Shown here in pieces: positions 31,710-39,737 of a stretch of 64,000 bases of DNA. The position numbers and the translations under genes were made by a program. The stretch's first letter is position 1, and every line of letters begins with the position of its first letter. The notes beneath the pieces were generated by a model that saw nothing but the letters and a program-made list of their open reading frames with translations, had not been told where the DNA came from and did not search any database. Origin of the DNA: Peptostreptococcus russellii (GTDB taxonomy: Bacteria > Bacillota > Clostridia > Peptostreptococcales > Peptostreptococcaceae); contig NZ_FODF01000005.1 of the NCBI RefSeq assembly GCF_900110295.1, positions 1-64,000 on the forward strand, in the 5' to 3' direction.

Positions 31710-31800
31710 TTTTATTTTTGCAAAAATAATATTACAGGAAAATTCTCCCTGAAGATATAAGAAAGCAATATCTTGATACATATCTTAAATAAAACTTATA

Positions 31801-31832
31801 AAAAAGTCTGCTACAAAAATGTAGCAGACTTT
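31801..31832. terminator. Second hairpin, probably the PTS operon terminator
   Basis: Perfect 14-bp stem AAAAGTCTGCTACA / TGTAGCAGACTTTT around AAAA. It lies about 185 nt beyond the PTS IIC stop and can work in both directions. Confidence 0.75.
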
Positions 31833-32017
31833 TTAATTCGTGTTAGTTTTTAAATTTAAGTTATTATTTGTAACAAATTTTTTATTTTTTCATTTTATAT
31901 TATATTTAGTCTTTGTTTAGTTTAGCAACTATATTTTATATAGTTAGATATTTATTATAAAAATATCTATATTTTTTATATAATTATTTCTGTTTAAGAT
32001 TTTTATATAATTATATT

Positions 32018-33400
32018 TTAGAATTCAGCAGCTCCCTCAACTCTTGAGTTTCTTTCTGCTTCTTCAACCTTCTTATCTTCACTTACTATTATCTTTCTAT
32101 TCCAAGCCATTATTATACCTGTAAGAATTACCAATGCACCTATTCCCAAAGTCTTAAGCTCTGTAAGTTTAATTATTATCCATGGGAATGGACTTGAACC
32201 GTAATCTATACTTGATATTGTTGCAGCACCTGTAGGAATTGCAAACTTTGCTGACATAGCTGCTTCTGTAAATAAAGGAGCTAGGTTTGTACCTATTAAA
32301 AGACCTACTCCTATTACAATTATACCTACTAAGAAAGTTCTAAAGAAATCTCCCTTTACTATAGGAGTAATAAGAACAAACATAAATGGTAAACCTGCAA
32401 GTGATGCAAATGGTAGGAACTGATTTCCAGGTATTACAAGTGCAAGTACAAGTGTTATTGGAACTAATACAAGAGAAACTGCCAAAGTTACAGGGTGACC
32501 CACACTTACTGCAGAATCAAGTCCAATATAAAGTCTAGCCTTACCTTCAAACTTACGCTGAATAAGTTCCTGAACAGCCTCTGATACTGGCATAAGACCT
32601 TCCATTAGTATTGCTGCCATCTTTGGAGTAAGAACAAGTACTGCCCCCATTACCATTGCAAGATTTAAAGTTTTATTGATATCGTACTTAGCCAATAATC
32701 CTAATATTACACCTATTGAAACACCTAGCACTGCTGGATCTCCAAACACACCGAATTTTTTCTGTATATCATTTGCGTCAAGCTTTATTTTATTTATTCC
32801 AGGTATAAAATCTAGAATCTTATTAACTATCCAAGCAACTGGAACATAAGACGCTGAAAATCCATGAGGGATTGATATTCCTGGAAGACCTAGTTCTTTT
32901 TCTACAAGAGGTGCAGTTCTATCTGCTATAACCATTGTAATTATCATATTTACTGCTGCCATTAAAAGAGCTATTGGAAGACTCTTTGTAAGCATATACA
33001 CTAAAGAACCTGTAAATGCAAAATGCCAGAAGTTCCATATATCTATATTTACTGTTCTAGTAGTTCTTGTAAGCAACATTATTATGTTTACAAGAATACA
33101 TAAAGGTATTATTAGAACACCTACTGCTGAACCAAATGCTATTGCTGATGCTGCCGGCCAACCTACATCTAAAACATTAAGATTAAGTCCAAAGTTTTGA
33201 ACCATAGCCTGTGCAGCAGGACCCAAATTATCTGTAAGTAAAGTAATTATTGTGTTAAGACCTATAAATCCTATCCCGACCAACAAACCTGCTCTTATTG
33301 CATTACCAAACTTTACTCTTAAACACAGTGCAAACACTGTAAAGATTATCGGCATCATAACTGGTGCACCTAAATCTACTAAATATTGTAAAACGCCCAT
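32018..33400 (-). CDS. gatC: PTS transporter subunit IIC, galactitol type
   Basis: 460 aa, about ten to twelve membrane segments. The sequence starts YLVDLGAPVMMPIIFTVFALCLRVKFGNA. The motif GFIGLN followed by LDVGWPAASAIAFGSAVG matches the EIIC-GAT family (galactitol and related polyols or pentitols). It imports and phosphorylates a sugar alcohol together with the IIA and IIB genes just upstream. No dehydrogenase or aldolase for galactitol is adjacent, so the real substrate is uncertain. A GGGGGATAAAAGG site precedes the start. Confidence 0.88.
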   Translation of the reverse strand: MGVLQYLVDLGAPVMMPIIFTVFALCLRVKFGNAIRAGLLVGIGFIGLNTIITLLTDNLGPAAQAMVQNFGLNLNVLDVGWPAASAIAFGSAVGVLIIPLCILVNIIMLLTRTTRTVNIDIWNFWHFAFTGSLVYMLTKSLPIALLMAAVNMIITMVIADRTAPLVEKELGLPGISIPHGFSASYVPVAWIVNKILDFIPGINKIKLDANDIQKKFGVFGDPAVLGVSIGVILGLLAKYDINKTLNLAMVMGAVLVLTPKMAAILMEGLMPVSEAVQELIQRKFEGKARLYIGLDSAVSVGHPVTLAVSLVLVPITLVLALVIPGNQFLPFASLAGLPFMFVLITPIVKGDFFRTFLVGIIVIGVGLLIGTNLAPLFTEAAMSAKFAIPTGAATISSIDYGSSPFPWIIIKLTELKTLGIGALVILTGIIMAWNRKIIVSEDKKVEEAERNSRVEGAAEF

Positions 33401-33417
33401 CCTTTTATCCCCCTAAT

Positions 33418-33864
33418 TTATTGTATCTCTCTATTTAGCATCGCTTCTATTACAGATGGATCATTTTCTTTATAAAGCTTTTCTAATATATCATTATTTG
33501 AAAATAATCCCATAAGTTTTGTTAAAAGAGATACTTGCTTTTCTTTTTCTTTAACTAATAACACAAAAGCCATATTGACCTTTATATCTTCATTTGTACA
33601 CATTTCTTTGAAATCGCATCCATTATTTAACCTCACAAAAGCAATTCCAGGCTTTAATATGTGCTCAGAATCAGTGTGTGGTATCGCTAGACTGAAGTTT
33701 TCAGCTTGAATTGCAGTTGGATATTCTTCTTCTCTTTTCATAATACCTTCTCTAAAAGAATCTTTTACATATCCTTTTGAAAGCAATTCCTCTGATATTG
33801 AACTCAAAAGCTCTCTACTATCCTTGAAATCACGATTCAAAAATACTATATCTTTATTTATCAT
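33418..33864 (-). CDS. PTS subunit IIA, mannitol/fructose family
   Basis: 148 aa PTS_EIIA_2 domain. The phospho-accepting histidine is His63 in FSLAIPHTD. The fold runs VFLNRDFKDSRELLSSISEEL, then the active site, then LLVKEKEKQVSLLTKLMGLF. It takes phosphate from HPr and passes it to the IIB protein encoded next to it. Order of transcription is IIB-IIA-IIC, with 12- and 17-nt gaps. Confidence 0.92.
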   Translation of the reverse strand: MINKDIVFLNRDFKDSRELLSSISEELLSKGYVKDSFREGIMKREEEYPTAIQAENFSLAIPHTDSEHILKPGIAFVRLNNGCDFKEMCTNEDIKVNMAFVLLVKEKEKQVSLLTKLMGLFSNNDILEKLYKENDPSVIEAMLNREIQ

Positions 33865-33876
33865 AGGTCTATCTCC

Positions 33877-34161
33877 CTATATTCCAAGTTTCGCAACTAT
33901 ATCGTCTACAAGCTTATCTGCACCAATACCTGTAATAAAAGGAAGTCCTGATACTACTGGAATCTCTACATCCTGACTAAATTGTGCAGTTGTAACTATT
34001 AAGTCATGTCCCTTTGACTTTGTTGGAAGTTCTGCTACTGTACACTGTGTAAACTGTATCTGTGATAATAAACCTCTTTTTTCAAAACCAGCCTTTAACT
34101 TTTGTATTGCAACTGTTGAAGTTGCTATCCCTGCTCCACATGCTACTACTATTTTTTTCAT
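33877..34161 (-). CDS. gatB: PTS subunit IIB, galactitol type
   Basis: 94 aa. The phospho-accepting cysteine is Cys8 in IVVACGAGIATSTVA, as in the lactose/galactitol IIB fold (P-loop CGxGxATS). First of the three structural PTS genes. A long gap (about 130 nt) separates it from the regulatory genes upstream, and AGAGGT precedes its ATG. Confidence 0.92.
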   Translation of the reverse strand: MKKIVVACGAGIATSTVAIQKLKAGFEKRGLLSQIQFTQCTVAELPTKSKGHDLIVTTAQFSQDVEIPVVSGLPFITGIGADKLVDDIVAKLGI

Positions 34162-34293
34162 ACTCTTTACCTCTTTTGCTTTTATATTTTTAGTAATATT
34201 TTTGCATATTATATCTAAATATGCTCTTTAAATTTTAGTCAAGATATAATTCTTAAAAGTCCCCCGAATTACATATTCTTTTAAGATCTTAGA
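34162..34293 (-). promoter_or_regulatory. PTS structural-gene promoter region with inverted repeat
   Basis: CTTAAAAG and CTTTTAAG form an 8-bp inverted repeat at about 34250-34283. On the minus strand TTGACT lies just downstream as a candidate -35 box, though no well-spaced -10 was clear. It is a likely target of the PRD regulator. Confidence 0.4.
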
Positions 34294-34692
34294 CTATTTT
34301 TGAATACTTTCTAAATACTCTTTTAAAATTTTTTCACTACTTTCCATTTTTTTTATAAAGTCTTTTTCGTCAAGCTTCATAATTATTTTGATAACGCATT
34401 CCCGATAGCTAAGAAAATTTTCTTCTGGAACTAAAATAAATAAAATTTTATTATTTTTAAAACCCTCAACATTTACAATTAAAAGATCCTCTATCTCATC
34501 AGTTTTTATATGGGGAAGGTAAAAATTAGGCATAATTTCTACCGGTCCAAGTTCTTCTCGTTGTATCAAACTACTTATCAAATTCTGCTTATTTTTTATA
34601 ATTCCTTCTTCTTGCAAAATACAACTTAAGATTTCATATACTTCTTTAATGCTATCGTACTGTCCTTCTAATTCTTTCTTCAATACTATCAC
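34294..34692 (-). CDS. Free-standing EIIA-like regulatory domain of the PRD regulator
   Basis: 132 aa. A divergent PTS_EIIA_2 domain: the phospho-histidine is retained as His61 in NFYLPHIKT. The rest is weakly conserved compared with the transport IIA at 33418. It starts with GTG, whose G overlaps the stop of the regulator gene (TAGTG), so the pair is translationally coupled. In LicR/MtlR regulators an EIIA domain follows the EIIB-like domain in the same chain. Here the two are separate polypeptides. A sensory rather than transport role is inferred. Confidence 0.78.
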   Translation of the reverse strand: MIVLKKELEGQYDSIKEVYEILSCILQEEGIIKNKQNLISSLIQREELGPVEIMPNFYLPHIKTDEIEDLLIVNVEGFKNNKILFILVPEENFLSYRECVIKIIMKLDEKDFIKKMESSEKILKEYLESIQK

Positions 34693-36167
34693 TACTTCGC
34701 CCCCATAATAATTCTGTTGATTTTTTCAATATCATCTTTCAAAAGTAATGTCGATACATAAAGTATGTTTTCAAAATCCACATCTAAAAGTTTTACTGTG
34801 GAAACTACATAGTCTATAGCATCTAAATCATAGTCCGCTAAATCATCTGATGAAAGAATATCTACTACCTCAATCTTGTCAAAATTTGCCAAAATTCTTT
34901 TTTTAAGTAAAAGAGATGTTCCAAATCCACTATGACATACTATTACGATCTTTTTCATAGAAATCTGATTTTCTAAAAGCGATTGAATATATACTGTCAA
35001 ATAGGCTATTTCATCTTCCGAAATTTCATTTTCCAATACTTTTGCTGACACACTTTTCATATAACTAAATACTTCTGGATAGTTGCTTTTTATAGTTTTA
35101 GTAAGCGGATTTTTAATTTCTATCCTGTATTTTAATCTTTGAATCAAAGCTCTAATATGAAGCTGAAATGCATAAAAAACATGTTGATTTTTATTAAAAT
35201 CAACGACATGATCTTCTAATAAATATCTTAAAAATTCTGTAGATATGTCATCTATGCTATTATCAATCCATCTTTCTGAGTCAACTGTATTTAATTTTCC
35301 AACGCCCATACTTGTGAGATATTTATAAATATACGTCACTTCACTTTCAGGAAATTTTACGTTAAAAGACTGCTCTACATCTTCTGCTATATTCTTTGCC
35401 TGTTTATAAAACAAAACATCCAATTTTTTTATACTATTAGATGGCTCTACATACTTTTCTAATCTGACGCGGTCTATTGCAATTAGTATGTGTACTATCA
35501 TGTTTGTGTAGTACAAATCACCTATAGTATAAGGAAGATTTTTCTCATATTTTTTAATTATACTTTCTATAGTTATAATATCTTCCAATGGATACTTAGA
35601 CTGAATAGCCTTGATCGTATTCTCATCCATTCTATCTGACTTATATGGCTTTACATCCTCTGTATTTACGAAAGAATAATTTTCAAGTACATATCTTAGC
35701 TTTGATCTTACATCTTCCTCTTTACCTAAAATCCTAGTTCCATTTTTACTTTTTTCTATGGTTAGCTTATCTCCCAAAAGGTTTGTGTTAATATAATTTA
35801 AATCACTAATAATACTTGTTCTTCCAACATAAAATCTATCTGACAAATAACATATACTCGTATACTCCTTTGAATGTTGTAAAAGCCACAAAAATATTTT
35901 TATTCTTCTTTCTTCTACAGAATATTTTTCAATATTTTTTAAAGGTTTTCTTACAAGGCTATCAGAATTTACTATTATCTTTATTCCACTTCCCTGCTTT
36001 TTATCGAAAGAGATACTAGGCATGATGCTTTCTATTTTTTCTATGTCCCTATAAACTGTTTTTCTCGAAATATTCAGTTTGTCAGACAAAAATCTAACTG
36101 CCATATAATCATCTTCATCAATAAGTATTTCAACAAGTTTTCTCTGTCTATTAGTTAATTCAGTTAT
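34692..36167 (-). CDS. PRD-domain transcription regulator (LicR/MtlR type) lacking its EIIA domain
   Basis: About 491 aa. Two N-terminal helix-turn-helix units (TNRQRKLVEILIDEDDYMAVRFLSDKLNISRKTVYRDIEKIE, then a second near FLWLLQHSKEYTSICYLSDRF) are followed by two PRD domains with scattered His. An EIIB-gat-like domain follows whose cysteine lies in IVIVCHSGFGTSLLL. The usual C-terminal EIIA domain is encoded by the next gene. It should activate the PTS operon according to its phosphorylation state. The start is uncertain: GGGAGGTGA is followed at good distance only by AUA (36167), while an in-frame GTG overlaps that site. The open frame reaches 36242. Confidence 0.88.
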   Translation of the reverse strand: MTELTNRQRKLVEILIDEDDYMAVRFLSDKLNISRKTVYRDIEKIESIMPSISFDKKQGSGIKIIVNSDSLVRKPLKNIEKYSVEERRIKIFLWLLQHSKEYTSICYLSDRFYVGRTSIISDLNYINTNLLGDKLTIEKSKNGTRILGKEEDVRSKLRYVLENYSFVNTEDVKPYKSDRMDENTIKAIQSKYPLEDIITIESIIKKYEKNLPYTIGDLYYTNMIVHILIAIDRVRLEKYVEPSNSIKKLDVLFYKQAKNIAEDVEQSFNVKFPESEVTYIYKYLTSMGVGKLNTVDSERWIDNSIDDISTEFLRYLLEDHVVDFNKNQHVFYAFQLHIRALIQRLKYRIEIKNPLTKTIKSNYPEVFSYMKSVSAKVLENEISEDEIAYLTVYIQSLLENQISMKKIVIVCHSGFGTSLLLKKRILANFDKIEVVDILSSDDLADYDLDAIDYVVSTVKLLDVDFENILYVSTLLLKDDIEKINRIIMGAK

Positions 36168-36234
36168 ATCTTTCACCTCCCTCTTACATATATAAATTAT
36201 AAAGCAGTAAACATTTGCCCGAAAGTCCAAATCT

Positions 36235-36624
36235 ATGTCCACATTGATATGGACATTTTGTCATTGTATACATTTTTATTTTTTGTAAAATAAAAAGCTA
36301 TCCACAATGTACTTGTAAAATAGCTTTTAAAATCTACGATATTAATTTTCAACACTTACAACAATCCACATTATCTTAATACTTTACACACACTTGTGGA
36401 TATATTCTTAACCTTTAATCCACAATTATAAAAATTTATAATCAATTTGCACATATTCAAATGCAAAAACTTCTTTTTTATCCACATTATATATTTTTAT
36501 ATACATATTTATGGATATTCTTTTTCTTAAAAAAAATTTTTATCCACAATTTCATCTATTTCTTCACATATTGTGGATATTCTTTTTCTTAATATCTTTC
36601 TAAAAAAGTATATTTTAATCCACA
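36235..36624. promoter_or_regulatory. Cluster of DnaA-box-like sites
   Basis: Reading both strands against TTATCCACA, two exact boxes (36478-36486 and 36540-36548) are seen. Five 8/9 boxes lie at 36298, 36395 (minus), 36416, 36572 (minus) and 36616. Two 7/9 boxes lie at 36235 and 36362. No gene lies in this stretch. dnaA is not in the window, so this is either a DnaA-titrating/regulating cluster or a binding array of another factor. Confidence 0.55.
36472..36593. repeat. Duplicated unit of about 62 bp in the DnaA-box cluster
   Basis: Two adjacent units (about 36472-36532 and 36533-36593) each begin TTTTTATCCACA and end GGATATTCTTTTTCTTAA, with diverged middles. Each unit therefore has an inverted pair of boxes. 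Confidence 0.65.
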
Positions 36625-36707
36625 CCAATATAGTGTTGACCTTCACTATTTTATACCCTTATAAAGATAAAATCAAGTATTTATTTTTTACTCTAAATTT
36701 AGACAAT

Positions 36708-36728
36708 AAAAAACCCGGCTAACCGGGG
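36708..36728 (-). terminator. Terminator after the nitroreductase gene
   Basis: CCCGG / CCGGG stem with a TTAG loop on the minus strand, followed by TTTTTT. Confidence 0.8.
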
Positions 36729-36737
36729 CAGATATTT

Positions 36738-37370
36738 CTATTTAAATTTTGTGATTTCTTCTGGGTTTAACCTTGTCGATTCATGTGTTTCATAGTTTCC
36801 TTTACCAATAGCAATTATTATTATAGGAACATATTGCTCACTGTCTAGACCGAATACCTCTGCAATTTGCTCTTCCTCAAATCCTCCAATGGGATTTGTT
36901 TCATAACCATGTGCTCTTGCAACTAACATAAACTGCATTGCTGCAAGACTTCCATCTATTTTTACTACATCATTCATTTTTTCTTTAGAAAAGTTTTTAT
37001 ACTCTGGCATGAAAAGTCCCATTAATTCTTCCTTTACCTCTTTAGGCATTTTACCTTCATCAACAGCTCTTGAATATATATCTTCAGCCTTTTGGTAGCA
37101 CTTCATATCTCCAAATACTACTATCATTGCCGATGAAGTATCATTTTGCCTAACGTTAAACCTAATCAAAGGGCGCAATTTATCTTTGCCTTCTTCTGAT
37201 TCTACAACCAAAAATCTCCATGGCTGCATATTTACTGAAGAAGGTGCTTTTGTAGCTTCACCTATCATCTCAAGCATTTCTTTTCTGTCAATTTTAAAGT
37301 TTTCATCAAAAACCTTAACTGCTCTTCTTCCAAATACAATATCTGAAAAGTCATTGTTTTTCAACATCAA
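36738..37370 (-). CDS. Nitroreductase-family flavoprotein
   Basis: 210 aa. FMN-dependent NAD(P)H oxidoreductase fold: RRAVKVFDENFKIDRKEML with the FMN-phosphate Arg pair, then APSSVNMQPWRFLVVE, and GGFEEEQIAEVFGLD. The true substrate (nitroaromatic, quinone, enone) cannot be predicted. It lies 86 nt after a MarR-type gene on the same strand and is probably part of that regulator's operon, hinting at a role in redox or electrophile stress. Confidence 0.88.
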   Translation of the reverse strand: MMLKNNDFSDIVFGRRAVKVFDENFKIDRKEMLEMIGEATKAPSSVNMQPWRFLVVESEEGKDKLRPLIRFNVRQNDTSSAMIVVFGDMKCYQKAEDIYSRAVDEGKMPKEVKEELMGLFMPEYKNFSKEKMNDVVKIDGSLAAMQFMLVARAHGYETNPIGGFEEEQIAEVFGLDSEQYVPIIIIAIGKGNYETHESTRLNPEEITKFK

Positions 37371-37456
37371 TTTTCCTCCATATAATCAAATACCTTTATA
37401 CGGGTAGGAATATTACACAAATATTTCCTGCCTGCTCAAGCTTTAATTTATCTGTA

Positions 37457-37870
37457 TTATAGCTCTTTTTCTATTTTTTCAAGCGCCTCTTCAAGTTCAA
37501 GTAAATCTTCTTTATTTAATGAAAGATTAACGCATCTACCATGCTCTTTGCTACTCAACTGACATTTCGCCAGTTTCTCCTTAGCAAAATCTGTCAGTGA
37601 AACAAAAATCTCTCTATTGTTTTCTGAATTTCTAACTCTATTAACTAGACCTTCTTTTTCAAGAAGCTTCAAATGTCTTGTAATCGCAGCTTGATTTATT
37701 TGTAAATAATTTTGTATATCGACCTGTAAACAGGAATTATGTTCCTTTAAAAACATCATCATCTCATATCTTGTCAAACTGAAGCCGGTAGCAACTTCGA
37801 AGTTCTTACACAATCTATGTTCCAAATTCTTAACCCTATGCAATAAATTACTGTATTCTTGTAATTCCAT
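37457..37870 (-). CDS. MarR-family transcription regulator
   Basis: 137 aa with the winged-helix core LTRYEMMMFLKEHNSCLQVDIQNYLQINQAAITRHLKLLEKEGLV and the wing RNSENNREIFVSLTD. It contains several Cys (one near residue 47), possible thiol sensors. Two TTGAC-N2-GTCAA dyads flank its own promoter, so it probably represses itself and the nitroreductase gene downstream. A GGGGGA site precedes the ATG. Confidence 0.9.
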   Translation of the reverse strand: MELQEYSNLLHRVKNLEHRLCKNFEVATGFSLTRYEMMMFLKEHNSCLQVDIQNYLQINQAAITRHLKLLEKEGLVNRVRNSENNREIFVSLTDFAKEKLAKCQLSSKEHGRCVNLSLNKEDLLELEEALEKIEKEL

Positions 37871-37936
37871 TTCTCCCCCACAAAATCACTATTTGATGTA
37901 CACACTCACCAAATTGTTTATTTGAGACATCAACTA

Positions 37937-37991
37937 TTGACTAGTCAAGTATCTTGTATCTTATAATAACATTTAATCCTTGACTTGTCAA
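37937..37991 (-). promoter_or_regulatory. MarR promoter with two operator dyads
   Basis: Minus-strand promoter TTGACA (37991-37986), 17 nt, TATTAT (37968-37963). One dyad, TTGACTTGTCAA (37980-37991), covers the -35. The second, TTGACTAGTCAA (37937-37948), a perfect palindrome, lies just past the start point. Confidence 0.7.
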
Positions 37992-38110
37992 CTATTTTTA
38001 TAATCACAACTTTGTTTTTTATCTAAAATAAATAAACTATATTCCTTTTTATTTTTCAAAACTTAACTTTATGCTAAAAAACTTTTTTAGCTATGCTCTA
38101 TTCCACTAAA
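37992..38110. other. AT-rich spacer upstream of the MarR gene
   Basis: About 120 nt between the MarR promoter and the terminator of the CWB2 gene. No gene was seen. Confidence 0.4.
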
Positions 38111-38155
38111 AAATACAGGCTATAAGTAAATCCCCCCCCTATAACCTGTATTTAT
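38111..38155 (-). terminator. Terminator after the CWB2 gene, with a C8 loop
   Basis: On the minus strand AAATACAGG-x-TATA pairs with TATA-x-CCTGTATTT and runs into TTTTTT. The loop contains eight consecutive C on the plus strand, an unusual run in such AT-rich DNA. Confidence 0.75.
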
Positions 38156-38225
38156 ATTTATAATAATATTTTTCTTACTGTATTATAAATTTATCTAAGA
38201 ATATATCTCTTTATTTCTATGCCTT

Positions 38226-39737
38226 TTAATTTACTAAACTAATATTTCCTGAATACGGATCTATTTGTATTTTGTAGAGAATTTTATTAGATCCTTCTTT
38301 TATTACACCTTGAACAACTGTCTGCCAATAATCACTTAATGCAGTAATATTAAATTGATCTTTTCCATTTACTGTCTCTGATTCCTTGTAGATCCTATAT
38401 TCATTAGATTCTATTTTTTTAAATACATCTGGCATATTTTTTGAAAGGTACTCTTTTATAATCTTCAACTCGCTATCCTCTTGAAGATTTGAAACACCAC
38501 TTGCTTGTGTAATCCAACCATCTATTATAGTGCCCTCTTTTGCAAGACTACCATCTATACTAAAGTAGTATCTTGCATCATGAGAAATTCCTGAAGAATC
38601 CTTATACTTTCCATAATACCAACCAGTATGCATTGTCCCATCGTCATTGAAATAATATTTATAGCCATCAACGTTTTTCCAACCTGTAACCATCTTTCCT
38701 GATTCATAGTAATATTTTTTGTTCCCTACTATTTTCCATCCACCCAATAAATTTGCAGAAAGATCTTCTTCATCATTTATTTCTGCTACTACTGAATTTC
38801 CAACTGAGTTCTCTCCTCCTATAACTATTACCTTATCAATTGCATTATTTTTGATAAACTTCTTTGCTTCTTTGTTTAGTTTATCTTTTGGCGTTGTAAT
38901 TACAGTAGCCTCTTCTTTTCCTGCAACAGTAGATGCCGCAAGTGCATCTGGATAATTCATGCCATCCACTAAAATAACAGTTTTTAATTTTTTGCCTGTA
39001 AGCATTTCAAATTTTTCAGCTGCTTCTACAGATGTCTCATATCTATTTTCGCCAGCAATTCTTGTTGTTACTTCGACATTTTTCGGAATGGAATTATATC
39101 CACCAAAGGCAAACTCATAAGCAAATCCTTGAGATATTTCATTATTTTTTAAATAGGGAAATACATAAACCTGATTTTCTATTTGCCCTATTATAGAACC
39201 TGCAACTAAAGCGTCTGCATAATTATATCCATCTATACCTGCATATCTATCTCCCATTGCAACATTAGGATTATCTTTTTGGGCTAGATAAAATCTTTCC
39301 GATGCAATCATACCTGCTGTAGCTAATCTATCTTCTCCAGATAATCGTTTTACATTTATACCCATATTTTTTATTTGATTTTCCACAGACTGTGAAATTG
39401 TATTATTACCACCTAGTATATATACATTCTTTGTCTTTAATCTTATTAATTCTTCTTTTGTCTCTAAAGGAAGTGATGTTTTTTTTGTAAGAAACATCGG
39501 TATTTTTTCCTGAGAAACAAGAGAACCACCAACTAAAGCATCTGCATATCCCTCACCACTTGCAAGAACAACATTAGGAGCTGTTTCAAAATACTTTTTA
39601 CTAATTTCAACTGCTGTTTCGTATCTACTATTACCTGCTATTCTTTCTACTTTAATCTCATTATTTTCTGCATTCGCAACATTAATAGACATCATTACAA
39701 TTGCTGAACACATTAGATATGATAATAATTTTCTCAT
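38226..39737 (-). CDS. Secreted cell-wall protein with CWB2 repeats and choline-binding-type repeats
   Basis: 503 aa from the ATG at 39737 (GGAGG five nt upstream; the frame opens at a GTG inside that site). Signal peptide MRKLLSYLMCSAIVMMSINVANA. Three CWB2 (PF04122) repeats follow to about residue 325, recognisable by RIAGNSRYETAVEIS, then GYADALVGGSLV, then VYILGGNNTIS and variants. Next come short aromatic repeats (GGWKIVGNKKYYYESGKMVTGWK, with later copies YYFNDDGTMHTGW and YYFSIDGSLA). These resemble CW_binding_1 glucan/choline-binding repeats. The C-terminal 100 residues look like a PepSY-type domain (IQIDPYSGNISLVN). It is likely anchored non-covalently to the wall. Confidence 0.88.
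   Translation of the reverse strand: MRKLLSYLMCSAIVMMSINVANAENNEIKVERIAGNSRYETAVEISKKYFETAPNVVLASGEGYADALVGGSLVSQEKIPMFLTKKTSLPLETKEELIRLKTKNVYILGGNNTISQSVENQIKNMGINVKRLSGEDRLATAGMIASERFYLAQKDNPNVAMGDRYAGIDGYNYADALVAGSIIGQIENQVYVFPYLKNNEISQGFAYEFAFGGYNSIPKNVEVTTRIAGENRYETSVEAAEKFEMLTGKKLKTVILVDGMNYPDALAASTVAGKEEATVITTPKDKLNKEAKKFIKNNAIDKVIVIGGENSVGNSVVAEINDEEDLSANLLGGWKIVGNKKYYYESGKMVTGWKNVDGYKYYFNDDGTMHTGWYYGKYKDSSGISHDARYYFSIDGSLAKEGTIIDGWITQASGVSNLQEDSELKIIKEYLSKNMPDVFKKIESNEYRIYKESETVNGKDQFNITALSDYWQTVVQGVIKEGSNKILYKIQIDPYSGNISLVN

Larger units (their letters stand above)
31597..32017. other. Convergent intergenic region ECF gene / PTS operon
   Basis: 421 nt with two strong hairpins (listed separately). 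Between them, plus-strand codons ending at about 31791 read KILPEDIRKQYLDTYLK without any start codon, possibly a gene scrap. The remainder is AT-rich and empty. Confidence 0.45.

Noticed and set aside
31740-31800. Gene fragment between two terminators
   Set aside because: Fewer than 20 codons without start; reported only as a note in the intergenic entry.
36235-36624. Chromosomal origin oriC
   Set aside because: No dnaA, dnaN, rpmH or other origin genes nearby; a DnaA-box cluster outside the origin explains the sites equally well.
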